64,000 nucleotides of DNA from Acinetobacter chengduensis (GTDB lineage Bacteria > Pseudomonadota > Gammaproteobacteria > Pseudomonadales > Moraxellaceae), in contig NZ_RCHC01000012.1 in NCBI RefSeq assembly GCF_003664645.1, forward strand, positions 1 through 64,000, read 5' to 3'. A program made the position numbers and the translations under genes. This document shows, one piece after another, positions 47,242-57,408 of this stretch (the stretch's first letter is position 1; each line of letters starts with the position of its first letter). The notes below the pieces were generated by a model. It was not told the DNA's origin, ran no database searches, and saw nothing but the letters and a program-made list of their open reading frames with translations.

Positions 47242-47922
47242 TTGAGTATCATTGTTGCCTTAGATGCTAAAAGCCAATATGACGCATTAACGATTGCTGA
47301 ACAATTAGATCCAGCACTGTGTCGATTAAAAGTTGGTAAAGAGTTATTTACCCATGAGGGTCCAAGTGTAGTCAAAGCTTTGCATGACAAAGGCTTTGAA
47401 GTTTTTCTTGATTTAAAATTCCATGATATTCCAAATACAACAGCACAAGCGGTATGTGCGGCTGCCGATATGGGTGTATGGATGGTCAACGTTCACGCAT
47501 CTGGTGGTCGTAAGATGATGGAAACTTGTGTAGAGCGCTTAAAAGCAGGGAACTACCAAACACAATTGATCGCTGTGACTGTACTTACTTCGATGGGCCG
47601 TGAAGATTTGGCAGATTTGGGTTTAGATATTGAACCATTTGAGCATGTTAAACGTTTAGCCAAACTGACGAAAGAAAGTGGTTTGGATGGTGTGGTTTGC
47701 TCAGCTCAAGAAGCAAAAATGTTACGTGAAAGCCTAGGGATAGATTTTGCATTGGTTACACCAGGTATTCGTCCAGCAGGCTCAAATGCAGATGATCAAA
47801 AACGTATTGTTACGCCACATCAGGCGATGTTGGATGGTTCTACTCATTTAGTGATTGGTCGTCCAATTACGCAATCAGCTAATCCCTCTCAAACTTTAAA
47901 AGATATTTTAGCAACATTGTAA
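47242..47922 (+). CDS. pyrF: orotidine 5'-phosphate decarboxylase
   Basis: PyrF makes UMP, the last step of de novo pyrimidine synthesis. The 226-residue TIM-barrel protein has [23 protein letters not shown], the catalytic charge network [14 protein letters not shown], and [21 protein letters not shown]. It starts with TTG, set by the AAAAGGG upstream and by the homologous start SIIVALD. Read alone after its own promoter and followed by a weak hairpin. Confidence 0.97.
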   Translation: MSIIVALDAKSQYDALTIAEQLDPALCRLKVGKELFTHEGPSVVKALHDKGFEVFLDLKFHDIPNTTAQAVCAAADMGVWMVNVHASGGRKMMETCVERLKAGNYQTQLIAVTVLTSMGREDLADLGLDIEPFEHVKRLAKLTKESGLDGVVCSAQEAKMLRESLGIDFALVTPGIRPAGSNADDQKRIVTPHQAMLDGSTHLVIGRPITQSANPSQTLKDILATL

Positions 47923-47980
47923 TCATTTATATTATTTAATTCTTTCCCAAGACAGAGGATTTAAATAGTGTAAAAATCAA

Positions 47981-48009
47981 TAAGTCCTTTCTTCTGGAGA
48001 GAGGACTTA
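47981..48009. repeat. hairpin between convergent pyrF and lysO
   Basis: TAAGTCCT (47981-47988) and AGGACTTA (48002-48009) are exact complements. No T-run follows on either strand, so it is a weak terminator at most. Confidence 0.4.
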
Positions 48010-48036
48010 GCTCTATACGTTGAATAAATATAAAAA

Positions 48037-48945
48037 TTAAATTGCCGCCAATACACTTACTAAAATTGGCGCAAGCACTGACAAAATAAAACCACTCACC
48101 ATCGCATGTGGAATAAAGTCATTACCACAGGCTTGTTTGACCATGGGCAGGGTTACATCCATAGCGGTTGCACCAGCAGAAGAGATGGCAGAACGTGGAT
48201 AGCGCCATCCAATCAAATACATAAATAGAATTGCGAAGATTTCTCTAAATAAATCATTGATTAGTGCAATACTGCCAAGTTGTGCATTTCTTAATTCAGT
48301 GACCACAATGCCTGACATGGAATAGAAACCATAACCTTGTGAGAGCATAATGAGATCTTTTAAGCTGAGTGATGAAGAAAAGTATGAGATTGCTACAGCC
48401 CCAATGAGTGAGCCAATAATGCAAGCTAAGGGTACAAGCAATATTTTCCAGTTGAGCCAAGATCGATCAAGTGGTGAATAAGCTAGATCTAATCCAATTA
48501 AGAACATAAAGACTAAAAGTAAATGCCAGGTGCTGACATGTAATTGCACATCAATATAATTAAATAATTCAGCAACGGCATAGCCTAAGGCAAGAGCAAA
48601 AAAAGCATAGCTAATATTGAGTAATGAACTTAATAATAGCTCAGTCGATACTTTGCCTTGCGTGGGTTGATAACCAATTGCTTTAAACAGAACATAACAA
48701 CAAATAAATGCGCCAAGTGAAGTTGCAAAGGCAATACTTACGGCACTGCTAATAATGAGTTGCGGATTGCTAATTTGATGTAAGGTTTGTGAAAATTCAA
48801 TCGCAATGGCAATCAGCAAAATATAGGTAAAATAGGGAAGAATTTTAAAGCCAATCTTTTCAATATTTTGTGGTAAGCGACGTGCGAGTACAAAGCCTAG
48901 AAATAGACAAAATAACAGTTGGAAAATCAACCAAAGGGATTGCAT
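48037..48945 (-). CDS. lysO: LysO family lysine exporter (DUF340)
   Basis: A 302-residue inner-membrane protein with about eight to nine hydrophobic segments, matching E. coli LysO (YbjE), a lysine exporter that also gives resistance to the analogue thialysine. Family landmarks are LLVFMFLIGLDLAYSPLDRS and the conserved GFYSMSGIVVTELRNAQLGSIAL, then GATAMDVTLPMVKQACGNDFIPHAMVSGF near the C-terminus. It lies 50 bases after the monooxygenase gene on the same strand, with a terminator hairpin between. Confidence 0.85.
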   Translation of the reverse strand: MQSLWLIFQLLFCLFLGFVLARRLPQNIEKIGFKILPYFTYILLIAIAIEFSQTLHQISNPQLIISSAVSIAFATSLGAFICCYVLFKAIGYQPTQGKVSTELLLSSLLNISYAFFALALGYAVAELFNYIDVQLHVSTWHLLLVFMFLIGLDLAYSPLDRSWLNWKILLVPLACIIGSLIGAVAISYFSSSLSLKDLIMLSQGYGFYSMSGIVVTELRNAQLGSIALINDLFREIFAILFMYLIGWRYPRSAISSAGATAMDVTLPMVKQACGNDFIPHAMVSGFILSVLAPILVSVLAAI

Positions 48946-48948
48946 AAC

Positions 48949-48975
48949 AAAAACAGCAGGTGATGGAACACCTGC
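48949..48975 (-). terminator. terminator after the monooxygenase gene
   Basis: GCAGGTG and CACCTGC pair around six bases; on the minus strand TGTTTTTGTT follows. It lies 20 bases past the stop, just before the lysO start. Confidence 0.6.
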
Positions 48976-48995
48976 CTAGTATGACAGTTTAAGAT

Positions 48996-50501
48996 TTAAG
49001 CTGCTTGGTTTTGTTGTTGTAATAGTCGGTAGTCGGCAGGATTCAGTGTTTTGGTCTGAAGCCAATATTTCCATGTATAGGTGGGCCAAAGTGCAAAGTT
49101 TTTACCCCCATCTTGTTGATACCAACTCACACAACCAGATTGCCATACCGTACCTTTCAGCTGTTCTTGAACATGATCATTAAATTCATCTTGAACATGA
49201 TCTTTAATCACAATGGCATTGCTATGAGTTTTGCTGACCAATTTGATCATTTGTAAAATATAATTGACCTGAGCTTCAATCATGAAGATCACTGAATTAT
49301 GCCCCAGTACAGTGTTCGGACCGAGCAGTTGAAATAAATTTGGAAAGCCTTTGGTACAAATACCTAAATAACTTTCGGCACCATCTTTCCATGCTTCACT
49401 AAGTGCTAAGCCATTTTGGCCAATACACTGAAATGATTTCATATAAATGCGTGGGTCGGTGATAAAGCCTGTGCCATAAATTAAACAATCGATTGGGCGT
49501 TTTTGGCCATCTTGGGTAATAATGCTGTCTTCAGTTATTTCTTGAATAGCCGTTGTGATGAGTTCTACATTTTGACGATTAAACGTAGGGAAATATTTAT
49601 TAGAAATTAAAATACGTTTACAGCCCATCACAAAATTAGGAGTTAATTGGCTCGCGGTAGTTTTATCTTTAATTTGATAGCGAATAAATGCTTCAGCAAG
49701 TTTTTGGCCATATTTCATTATTTTAGGCTTAACGATAGGCATCACACGTGATTCATTGCTCCAATATAAGCGTGCACGATGTAGTTTTCTAAACCATTCA
49801 TATTTGCTAAATAAAGTTTGATCAAGCTGATTATATTGTCTTTCATCCCGTGGAATGACCCAAGCAGCTGTGCGTTGGAATACATACAGTTGTTTAGTCT
49901 GCGGGGCAATTTCAGGAATATATTGTATTGCGCTACCACCTGTACCAATAGATGCAACATTTTTACCGTGTAAATCGTATTCATGATCCCATTGAGATGA
50001 ATGGAATACTTTACCTTTAAATTTTTCTATGCCTGTAATATGTGGAATTTGCGGTACGTGCAGTGGGCCAGATGCAAAAATTAGATATTGTGCTGTTAGC
50101 TGACGTTCTTTATTTAAACTTAATTGCCATTCACAGTGTTCTTCATTGTAATGTGCGCCTAATACTTCGCAGTCTAGCTCTGTATATTTTTTCAGTTGAA
50201 ATTCTTGGATTAAACTTTGAATGTAGGTAAATATTTCAGGGGCTTCGGCATAGCGTTTAGACCAATCCTTTTTGGGTGCAAAAGACAGTGAATACATGTG
50301 TGATTGCACATCACAAGCAGCGCCTGGATATTGGTTTTCACGCCAAGTCCCACCAAAATCTGTGGCTTTTTCTAAAATGACAAAGTCTTGGATATTATTT
50401 TGTAAAAGTCGAATGGCCATCGCAATACCACCAAAGCCTCCACCAATAATAGCGACTTTAGTACGGTTATTTAGCGTGTTTTGGATATTGCTCGCTTGCA
50501 T
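48996..50501 (-). CDS. flavin-containing monooxygenase, Baeyer-Villiger type
   Basis: A 501-residue two-Rossmann flavoprotein. The FAD site is GGGFGG (20-25), FGGTWRENQYPGAACDVQSHMYS is the typical second FAD loop, and FKGKVFHSSQWD (161-172) is the Baeyer-Villiger fingerprint FxGxxxHxxxW(P/D). The NADPH site is NVASIGTGGSAIQYI (181-195). These enzymes insert oxygen next to ketones or oxidise N/S atoms, using NADPH and O2. The length is typical of type I enzymes. Divergent from an AraC-type gene, which may control it. Confidence 0.88.
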   Translation of the reverse strand: MQASNIQNTLNNRTKVAIIGGGFGGIAMAIRLLQNNIQDFVILEKATDFGGTWRENQYPGAACDVQSHMYSLSFAPKKDWSKRYAEAPEIFTYIQSLIQEFQLKKYTELDCEVLGAHYNEEHCEWQLSLNKERQLTAQYLIFASGPLHVPQIPHITGIEKFKGKVFHSSQWDHEYDLHGKNVASIGTGGSAIQYIPEIAPQTKQLYVFQRTAAWVIPRDERQYNQLDQTLFSKYEWFRKLHRARLYWSNESRVMPIVKPKIMKYGQKLAEAFIRYQIKDKTTASQLTPNFVMGCKRILISNKYFPTFNRQNVELITTAIQEITEDSIITQDGQKRPIDCLIYGTGFITDPRIYMKSFQCIGQNGLALSEAWKDGAESYLGICTKGFPNLFQLLGPNTVLGHNSVIFMIEAQVNYILQMIKLVSKTHSNAIVIKDHVQDEFNDHVQEQLKGTVWQSGCVSWYQQDGGKNFALWPTYTWKYWLQTKTLNPADYRLLQQQNQAA

Positions 50502-50662
50502 CTTGTTTTGCCCTTATTTTGCTTATGGCATTAGAGTACCGTATTCATTCCAATAGAAGAAATGATTGTCATGACAGGAAAATTGATCAAAACGGCAATT
50601 TGCAAACCCTAAAAATTATAGTAAAACAAACATGAATTAAATTTTTCTATGTTTATTACTGG

Positions 50663-51676
50663 GTGTCTATGAAGCGATCTGTTCTCAGCCTTATGTACTT
50701 AATCCAAGGCATGCGTAAGGCAGGCATAGATGTGGATCAGAAACTCCAAACTATTGGACTGCGTATTGATGCGCTCGATCCAACCTCAGTCATTCATCCA
50801 AGCCTAGAATGGGACGTGTTGAAAGTCATTGGGCATGATGTGCCACCAGAGCAAGGCATGTTCATTGGTCAGCATTATGCCTTGGCAGGCTATGGTCCAC
50901 TGCTCATGCTATTGGTGACTAGTCCGAATATTCGAACTGTACTTGAGCAGGGCATGCGCTTTCAACAATTAACCCACTTAACAGGCCAATTGGGTTTGGA
51001 TTTTAGAGAGCACCAAGCGGCATTATGTTATCGACCACAAAATATCAACAGTCCTTTAGGTTTGTTGTTGGCACAATCTGAAATATCAGGGACATACAAA
51101 TTTATTCGGGATTTGTACAAAATGATGGGTTTGGCTTCACCGCAAATCCAAATTGAATTGCCGTTTGACCAACCTACAGATGCACAGCAATTACAGGTGT
51201 ATCATGAATATTATGGCCAGCAGGTCATCTTTGGTGCGCCATTTGCATCATTTTGGTTTGAACAGTCAGTATTGGATGTCAAAATTCCATCTGCTGATGC
51301 TATCACTTTTAATTTATACGAAGCGAAATGTATTGCTGAGTTAAACCGTCTAAATGCAGATGAGGCTGTACCCTCATTAATCCAAAGAGTGCAAGATTAT
51401 TTAGAGTTGCAAACGGGTGCGATGCCAACAATGGCTGAGACAGCACAAGCGCTGAATTTACCAGAGCGAACTTTAAGGCATCAGTTGCAACAACTTGGGA
51501 GTAGTTATAAGCAAATCCGTGAAGATATTATTAAAGACAAAGCACTACGCTTAATTGAATACAATGAATATTCAATAGAAATGATTGCGGAACTTTTGGG
51601 ATATTCGGAGCCAGCGGCGTTTAATCACGCATTTAAAAGATGGTTTGGTCAAAGTCCAAGACAATACTTAAAATAG
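50663..51676 (+). CDS. AraC family transcriptional regulator
   Basis: A 337-residue regulator with an N-terminal arabinose-binding-like domain (PF12625 type, about 15-205) and a C-terminal double HTH: LPERTLRHQLQQLGSSYKQIREDIIKDKALRLI then IEMIAELLGYSEPAAFNHAFKRWFGQSPRQYLK. This layout is that of the OruR/ArgR/GadX-like group. The start is GTG 50663 or ATG 50669. It is divergent from the monooxygenase gene with 161 bases between, so it is a likely local activator. Confidence 0.88.
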   Translation: MSMKRSVLSLMYLIQGMRKAGIDVDQKLQTIGLRIDALDPTSVIHPSLEWDVLKVIGHDVPPEQGMFIGQHYALAGYGPLLMLLVTSPNIRTVLEQGMRFQQLTHLTGQLGLDFREHQAALCYRPQNINSPLGLLLAQSEISGTYKFIRDLYKMMGLASPQIQIELPFDQPTDAQQLQVYHEYYGQQVIFGAPFASFWFEQSVLDVKIPSADAITFNLYEAKCIAELNRLNADEAVPSLIQRVQDYLELQTGAMPTMAETAQALNLPERTLRHQLQQLGSSYKQIREDIIKDKALRLIEYNEYSIEMIAELLGYSEPAAFNHAFKRWFGQSPRQYLK

Positions 51677-51760
51677 CCTAAGTATGTTTATCCCAAAGTG
51701 TTATATATTCAAGTTTAATCTTCGCTATAATTTAAATAGCCCAAAATAGTATTTAGAGTT

Positions 51761-52909
51761 ATGTCAGACATTCAAGCACAGCATAGTACAGCATTTACCC
51801 CAATTTCACCGGCAGAGCGATATGCTGAAGTTTTGGCATCAGGCCAATTCCTACCGGATGAAGCACAGGCGCAAGCTGTGCATGAATTAGATCGTGTATG
51901 GCAGGAACTGATTCAACGCTTTAAAGCATCTAAAAAGGCCTTTCGTCGTTTCCGTCGCCAAACTGCACCACAAGGTGTGTATATGTGGGGAGGTGTTGGT
52001 CGTGGTAAAACATGGTTGATGGATCAATTTTATGAATCGATTCCATTTCGCCGAAAAACTCGTATGCATTTTCATCACTTTATGCAACATGTGCATCGTG
52101 AATTGAATAAATTGTCGGGGCAACGTAACCCGCTCGATTTAGTTGCAGATCAAATTTATAAAGAAGCGGTTGTTATTTGTTTTGATGAGTTTTTTGTATC
52201 AAACGTGACAGATGCCATGATCTTAAGCGATTTGTTCCAAAAGCTTTTTGCGCGCGGTATTACGTTAGTAGCAACGTCAAATATTGCACCAGATGGCTTA
52301 TATAAAAATGGTATTCACCGCGACCGCTTTATTCCAACCATTGAATTGGTTAAAAAGAACTGTGTGGTTTTGAATGTAGATGCAGGCGTGGATTATCGTT
52401 TGCGTGTACTAAAGCAAGCACAGTTGTTTAAAACACCGCTCACGCATGAAAATAAACTTTGGATGGCAAAACGTTTTAGTGCTTTGACTCAAGGTCAAAC
52501 GCAGTCACAAGAGCCAATTATTATTAATAAGCGTATTGTAGAAACTATTGGCCATACAGAAGATGTACTTTGGTGTGAATATTCAGAACTTTGTTTAAAA
52601 CCGCGTAGTCCAGCAGACTTTATTGAAATTGCCAATGTGTATAACACTGTGTTGGTGAGTAATGTGCCACACATGACTGATTATTTATCCGAAGGCACAC
52701 GCCGTTTTATTTACTTGGTGGACGAATTTTATGACCGCGGTGTTAAATTATTATTAACTTCTGAAGACTCGATTATTGATATCTATCAAGGCGAGAAACT
52801 GGCATTTGAAATTGAACGTACACGTTCTCGCTTATTAGAAATGCAATCAGATGATTATCTAAATGCAGCGCATCGCCAAATTAGTGCGCCAGCAGGTATG
52901 GAATTATAA
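51761..52909 (+). CDS. zapE: cell division protein ZapE (AFG1-like ATPase)
   Basis: ZapE is a P-loop ATPase found at the constricting Z-ring under stress or low oxygen. The 382-residue protein has GVYMWGGVGRGKTWLMDQFY (Walker A), ICFDEFFVSNVTDAMIL (Walker B), LVATSNIAPDGLYKNGIHRDRFIP and the C-terminal FIYLVDEFYDRGVKLLLTSE. TATAAT at 51726-51731 may be its -10 box. Confidence 0.93.
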   Translation: MSDIQAQHSTAFTPISPAERYAEVLASGQFLPDEAQAQAVHELDRVWQELIQRFKASKKAFRRFRRQTAPQGVYMWGGVGRGKTWLMDQFYESIPFRRKTRMHFHHFMQHVHRELNKLSGQRNPLDLVADQIYKEAVVICFDEFFVSNVTDAMILSDLFQKLFARGITLVATSNIAPDGLYKNGIHRDRFIPTIELVKKNCVVLNVDAGVDYRLRVLKQAQLFKTPLTHENKLWMAKRFSALTQGQTQSQEPIIINKRIVETIGHTEDVLWCEYSELCLKPRSPADFIEIANVYNTVLVSNVPHMTDYLSEGTRRFIYLVDEFYDRGVKLLLTSEDSIIDIYQGEKLAFEIERTRSRLLEMQSDDYLNAAHRQISAPAGMEL

Positions 52910-53395
52910 TTGGCTGTAAAGTGAAATGTTCAGCATAAAATGATGAGTTTTAAGCAAATATAATGTGTATTTTCTAATCAAGAATGTTTGCAAAATCGAG
53001 ATCATTTGAGTGAAATACACCAATTGAACACAGTGAAAGAAGCGCCATTTATGGGCGCTTTTTTTATTTAAAAGTGACTGTGTATTTTATCGACATTTTT
53101 GTTGTTTCATGGCTTAATCAGTCTTGAATATGACTAAATTAGTGTTATTTGTATATTTTTAAATCAAAAGTCTGCACTTAAGTCTAATTTCGACATAACA
53201 AAAACTTTATACACTGTAAAAGAGCATTCAAGCTGATGATGTTGCATTGCTGATCAGATGTTTAAGCAAGGAAATGAGGGTTTTAACTTGCTAAAAAATG
53301 ATCACTATTTAGTAATGTGATAGTGCTATTCAGCTAAGTATAAATGGGTATACTGGAATCTCTTGTTATAAAAAGTAGCAATATCAGGAAAGACA
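52910..53395. other. intergenic region between zapE and glcB
   Basis: About 485 bases without a gene. It holds the zapE terminator, then AT-rich DNA. CACTAT and ATAGTG (around 53303-53325) form a short inverted repeat that could be an operator, and TATACT at 53349-53354 is a possible -10 for glcB, 42 bases before its ATG. No RNA gene seen. Confidence 0.4.
53041..53067 (+). terminator. zapE terminator
   Basis: AGCGCC and GGCGCT pair around ATTTATG, followed by a run of seven or more Ts. It is about 130 bases past zapE, so it may close a longer 3' UTR or a small RNA. Confidence 0.75.
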
Positions 53396-55558
53396 ATGAC
53401 TGCACGTATTCAAAAAGGCAAGTTAGCGATTGCTAAAGAACTTTACGATTTCATCGAAAATGAAGCGCTTCCAGGTTCTGGTTTAGACAGCGATACATAT
53501 TGGAAAAACTTCGAACAAGTCGTTGTCGATCTTAGCCCAAAGAACAAAGCACTACTGGCTAAGCGTGACGACCTTCAAGCTAAAATTGATGAATGGCACC
53601 GCAACAACAAATTTGAACTTGGAGCTTACAAAGCTTTCTTAACTGAAATTGGCTACTTATTACCAGAAGTAGAAGATTTCAACATCAGCACAGAAAATGT
53701 AGACGAAGAAATCGCATTATTGGCTGGTTCTCAATTGGTTGTACCTGTACGTAATGCTCGTTACTGCCTAAATGCAGCTAATGCTCGTTGGGGTTCTTTG
53801 TACGACGCACTATACGGTTTCGACGTGATCTCTGAAGAAGGTGGCGCGGAAAAAGGTAAGGGCTATAACCCTGTACGTGGCGAGAAAGTAATTGCATTTG
53901 CTAAGAATTTCTTAAATGAAACTTTCCCACTTGCAAATGGCTCACATGCAGATGTAACAAAATATGCAGTTGAAGCTAAAAAATTAGTTGTGACGTTAAA
54001 AGACGGTTCAACTACGACTTTAGCAAAAGAAGCACAATTTGTTGGTTTTAATGGTGAAGAAGCCGCACCAACTGAAATTGTATTGCTGAACAATGGCCTA
54101 CATGTGATCGTTGAAATTGATGCGACGAGCCCAATTGGTCAAGCAGATCCTGCTGGCGTAAAAGACCTTGTACTTGAAGCGGCTGTAACTACGATTCAAG
54201 ACTTGGAAGACTCTATTGCAGCAGTAGATGCTGAAGAGAAAGTTGAAGGCTACCGTAACTGGTTAGGCTTAATGAAAGGTACACTTTCTGAGTCTATCGA
54301 GAAAAATGGTAAGACCATTACACGTACTTTAAATAAAGACCGTACGCATAAAAACTTAATTGGCGGTGAAACGAAGCTTCATGGTCGTTCATTAATGCTT
54401 CTTCGTAACGTTGGTCACTTGATGACAAACCCTGCGATCCTTGTAGATGGTGCTGAAATCTACGAAGGTATTATGGATGCATTAATTACGCCATTGCTTA
54501 CTTTTGCTGACATTAAAGGCGAAAACGAAAACAAGAACTCTCGTAAAGGTTCTATGTATATCGTGAAGCCAAAAATGCACGGTCCAGAAGAAGTCGCTTT
54601 TGCTGTTGAATTGTTTGAGCGTTCAGAGCAAGCACTTGGCTTACCAGCGAAAACCTTAAAAATCGGTATTATGGATGAAGAACGTCGTACATCTGTAAAT
54701 TTGAAGAACTGTATTGCGCAAGCGAAAGATCGCACAATCTTTATTAATACAGGTTTCATGGACCGTACAGGTGACGAAATTCATACCTTTATGGAAGCGG
54801 GTCCATTCGTTCGTAAAGGCGAAGTAAAGTCTCAAATCTGGTTCCCAGCTTATGAAAACCGTAACGTGATGATTGGTCTTCAAGCGGGCTTACGTGGTAA
54901 AGCACAGATTGGTAAAGGCATGTGGCCAAAACCAGATATGTTGCTTGATATGTACAAAACGAAGATTGAGCATCCTGAAGCTGGCGCAAGCTGTGCATGG
55001 GTTCCATCTCCATCTGGTGCCGTGATTCACGCGATTCACTACCACCAATGCAACGTTTCAAACCGTCAGCAAGAGCTTCTTAAAACTGAAGCATTGTCTT
55101 TAGATGACTTGTTAACACCGCCTTTAGCGACGGATACAAATTGGTCTGAAGAAGACAAAATCAAAGAGCTTGAAAATAATCTTCAAGGTATCTTGGGTTA
55201 TGTAGTACGTTGGGTAGACTTGGGTGTAGGTTGTTCTAAAGTTCCAGATATCAACAACGTTGGTTTAATGGAAGACCGTGCAACTTTACGTATTTCTTCT
55301 CAGCACGTTGCGAACTGGTTACGTCACGGTATCGTAACGAAAGTGCAAGTTGAAGAAGTGATGCAACGAATGGCGAAAATCGTAGATGAACAAAATGCGA
55401 ATGACCCTGCGTACACTGCAATGGCACCTGGTTTTGATGGTTTTGCTTATCAAGCTGCTTATGACTTGGTGTTCAAAGGCGCAGAACAACCATCGGGCTA
55501 CACAGAGCCATTGCTTCATGCATACCGTTTGAAGCTAAAAGGTTATACTGGTGATTAA
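53396..55558 (+). CDS. glcB: malate synthase G
   Basis: GlcB condenses glyoxylate with acetyl-CoA to malate. The 720-residue length is that of the G isoform. Landmarks are [19 protein letters not shown] (metal-binding Asp/Glu), [57 protein letters not shown] and [17 protein letters not shown]. Codon use is biased, suggesting good expression. No glycolate genes are adjacent; control by acetate or glycolate is likely but not shown. Confidence 0.97.
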   Translation: MTARIQKGKLAIAKELYDFIENEALPGSGLDSDTYWKNFEQVVVDLSPKNKALLAKRDDLQAKIDEWHRNNKFELGAYKAFLTEIGYLLPEVEDFNISTENVDEEIALLAGSQLVVPVRNARYCLNAANARWGSLYDALYGFDVISEEGGAEKGKGYNPVRGEKVIAFAKNFLNETFPLANGSHADVTKYAVEAKKLVVTLKDGSTTTLAKEAQFVGFNGEEAAPTEIVLLNNGLHVIVEIDATSPIGQADPAGVKDLVLEAAVTTIQDLEDSIAAVDAEEKVEGYRNWLGLMKGTLSESIEKNGKTITRTLNKDRTHKNLIGGETKLHGRSLMLLRNVGHLMTNPAILVDGAEIYEGIMDALITPLLTFADIKGENENKNSRKGSMYIVKPKMHGPEEVAFAVELFERSEQALGLPAKTLKIGIMDEERRTSVNLKNCIAQAKDRTIFINTGFMDRTGDEIHTFMEAGPFVRKGEVKSQIWFPAYENRNVMIGLQAGLRGKAQIGKGMWPKPDMLLDMYKTKIEHPEAGASCAWVPSPSGAVIHAIHYHQCNVSNRQQELLKTEALSLDDLLTPPLATDTNWSEEDKIKELENNLQGILGYVVRWVDLGVGCSKVPDINNVGLMEDRATLRISSQHVANWLRHGIVTKVQVEEVMQRMAKIVDEQNANDPAYTAMAPGFDGFAYQAAYDLVFKGAEQPSGYTEPLLHAYRLKLKGYTGD

Positions 55559-55575
55559 TCATTCATCAATTTGAT

Positions 55576-55602
55576 TAAAAAAGCCTCTTCGGAGGCTTTT
55601 TT
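55576..55602 (+). terminator. glcB terminator
   Basis: GCCTC-TTCG-GAGGC with a stable UUCG tetraloop, A-run before and T-run after, about 25 bases past the stop. Confidence 0.9.
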
Positions 55603-55640
55603 CATGTATAAATAAAAGTAAATAGAGGAACTTATTTTAT

Positions 55641-56123
55641 ATGTATTTTTGGAATGTAAAACAGCTCATACACGATTTAAAAACCAATCAAGTTCAGCAA
55701 GGTCAATTTAAAAATTATTATATTGCTAGCAGTATTTTAATATTGCTTTCATTCTTTTTTGTCGCGATTAGTCCAGAACAGCCAGTAAAGTTAAATTTAG
55801 CCACCTTTGTTGTGAACTTGGGTCTACTGATAAGTTGGACCAATGCGATTTTTAAAGCCAATGGAGGAGAGCAAGGGCAACAGTTTTTAAATCGCTTTTT
55901 CGCGTTATACCTACCTATTGTGCTCAAAACGTTAGTTGTATTTTTGGTGGCTGTGATCTTGATTGAATTGATTTGGTCTAATTATTCTGAAGCTTGGAAT
56001 GAAGTTGAATTGGAAAAAATTAATCAATATAAAGATGCCACTATTGATCCTATTTTTTCGTGTGTCGTGTATTGGCAGATTTATCGTGCTATGTTGAAAG
56101 TTCGAGAACCATTAACAGTTTGA
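55641..56123 (+). CDS. uncharacterised four-helix membrane protein
   Basis: A 160-residue protein I do not recognise. Three clear hydrophobic segments (about 30-48, 55-72, 92-115) suggest an inner-membrane protein; a fourth weaker stretch may lie near 137-150. The N-terminal WNVKQLIHDLKTNQV segment is amphipathic. AGAGGA lies 11-15 bases before the ATG. It stands alone after glcB. Confidence 0.65.
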   Translation: MYFWNVKQLIHDLKTNQVQQGQFKNYYIASSILILLSFFFVAISPEQPVKLNLATFVVNLGLLISWTNAIFKANGGEQGQQFLNRFFALYLPIVLKTLVVFLVAVILIELIWSNYSEAWNEVELEKINQYKDATIDPIFSCVVYWQIYRAMLKVREPLTV

Positions 56124-56246
56124 TGTTAAAAAGATGCACATTTACATCGCGCTTTAATGAATTTGCATGCTGAAGTATTTAGCGAGCATGCACAAGATTA
56201 TGTGAATCGATTATTATGGTGATGAGCTTTTTCTAATTTTAAAAGT

Positions 56247-56906
56247 ATGTGTGCTAATTTTAAACCCCTGACACTTGGACAATTGAAAATTTTACAATTG
56301 CCTGACATTCCTTTTGACTATGTGGAGGAAGTCTATCCAAATTATCAGCTTCCACTTTTATTTGCGTCTAAACTGGGTTTAGAGTGGCGTCAGGTTGGTT
56401 TTGGTATGGTGCCCAAGTGGGCAGAAGATAAAAGTATAGCATTAAAAACATACAATGCTCGCAATGAAACTTTGCTACAAAAAGCCAGTTTTATCAATGC
56501 GATCTCTAAATTTAAGTTTGGTGTTATTCCAGTTTCTGAGTTTTACGAGTCTAAGTATATTGATAATAAGCCTCAGCGCTGGGGTGTACGTCGAAAAGAC
56601 GGGCAGGCGTTTTATATTGCTGCTCTCTATGAAATCTGCCAGCAAGGTTCAGAGATTATACGCTCATGTACGATGATTACTATGGATGCCATAGATCATC
56701 CGATGATGAAAGAATTTCATGAACCTGGTGATATAAAGCGCTCAGTTATTGTGATACCGCATTCGCGTTTAGAAGAATGGCTCAATTGGAAATCACCGAA
56801 TATCCAGTCTTTTGTGGAAGGATTTCCGGTAGATGAGTTTGAATGTTCACATGTGCCCAAAATAAAAGCCGAAAAAACGAGTCCCCAACTCAATTTTTTC
56901 GACTAA
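56247..56906 (+). CDS. SOS response-associated peptidase (SRAP/YedK family)
   Basis: SRAP proteins such as YedK and HMCES form covalent crosslinks with abasic sites in single-stranded DNA. The 219-residue protein begins MCANF, so C2 becomes N-terminal after Met removal and can form the crosslink (most relatives have MCGR). N70/N73 in YNARNETL, E98-E101 in SEFYE, and H151 in AIDHPMM match the other active-site positions. GFGMVPKWAED is a family block. Confidence 0.88.
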   Translation: MCANFKPLTLGQLKILQLPDIPFDYVEEVYPNYQLPLLFASKLGLEWRQVGFGMVPKWAEDKSIALKTYNARNETLLQKASFINAISKFKFGVIPVSEFYESKYIDNKPQRWGVRRKDGQAFYIAALYEICQQGSEIIRSCTMITMDAIDHPMMKEFHEPGDIKRSVIVIPHSRLEEWLNWKSPNIQSFVEGFPVDEFECSHVPKIKAEKTSPQLNFFD

Positions 56907-56931
56907 TATTTGCGTGTATAGCGAGATATAT

Positions 56932-57396
56932 TTAACGAGACAAGTTCTTAAATATATGACGTAGGCTTTCCATTGTTTTTTCAATTTGAAGGGGGGTGAG
57001 ACCTTCAAATGATTGCTCCAATACAATATTGGTTAAATCATTAATTTTTTGGGTCATTAGATTGCCTTTTTCAGTCAGAATGACGCGAGTAATACGTGCA
57101 TCATCTTCACATGAATAAGTGTCTACTAAACCTTCATCTTTTAAGCGATAGACAATCTTGGTCGTGGTCGACATTTTAGATACCACCATTTCAGATAAGT
57201 CCGATACGCTTGCATGTGGCTTAGACTTTAATGCAAGAAGGATACGACGACGTGAGTTATCAACACCATACTTCTTAAGCGCATGATCTACATTAAGAAC
57301 ATACTGCGCATGAACCTGAGTAACCCAATAATATGGGAAATTTTCTAAGTTGAAGTCGTCAGTCGTTGGTAAAAATTTAGAATACTTTTTCGTCAT
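56932..57396 (-). CDS. MarR family transcriptional regulator
   Basis: A 154-residue winged-helix regulator. The recognition region is ASVSDLSEMVVSKMSTTTKIVYRLKDEGLV, followed by the wing CEDDARITRVILTEKG, typical of MarR. A GGGG site lies six bases before ATG 57396; TTG 57408 would put that site inside the gene. It is a single gene with a long AT-rich upstream region, so its targets are not clear from context. Confidence 0.9.
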   Translation of the reverse strand: MTKKYSKFLPTTDDFNLENFPYYWVTQVHAQYVLNVDHALKKYGVDNSRRRILLALKSKPHASVSDLSEMVVSKMSTTTKIVYRLKDEGLVDTYSCEDDARITRVILTEKGNLMTQKINDLTNIVLEQSFEGLTPLQIEKTMESLRHIFKNLSR

Positions 57397-57408
57397 GAAA
57401 TGCCCCAA

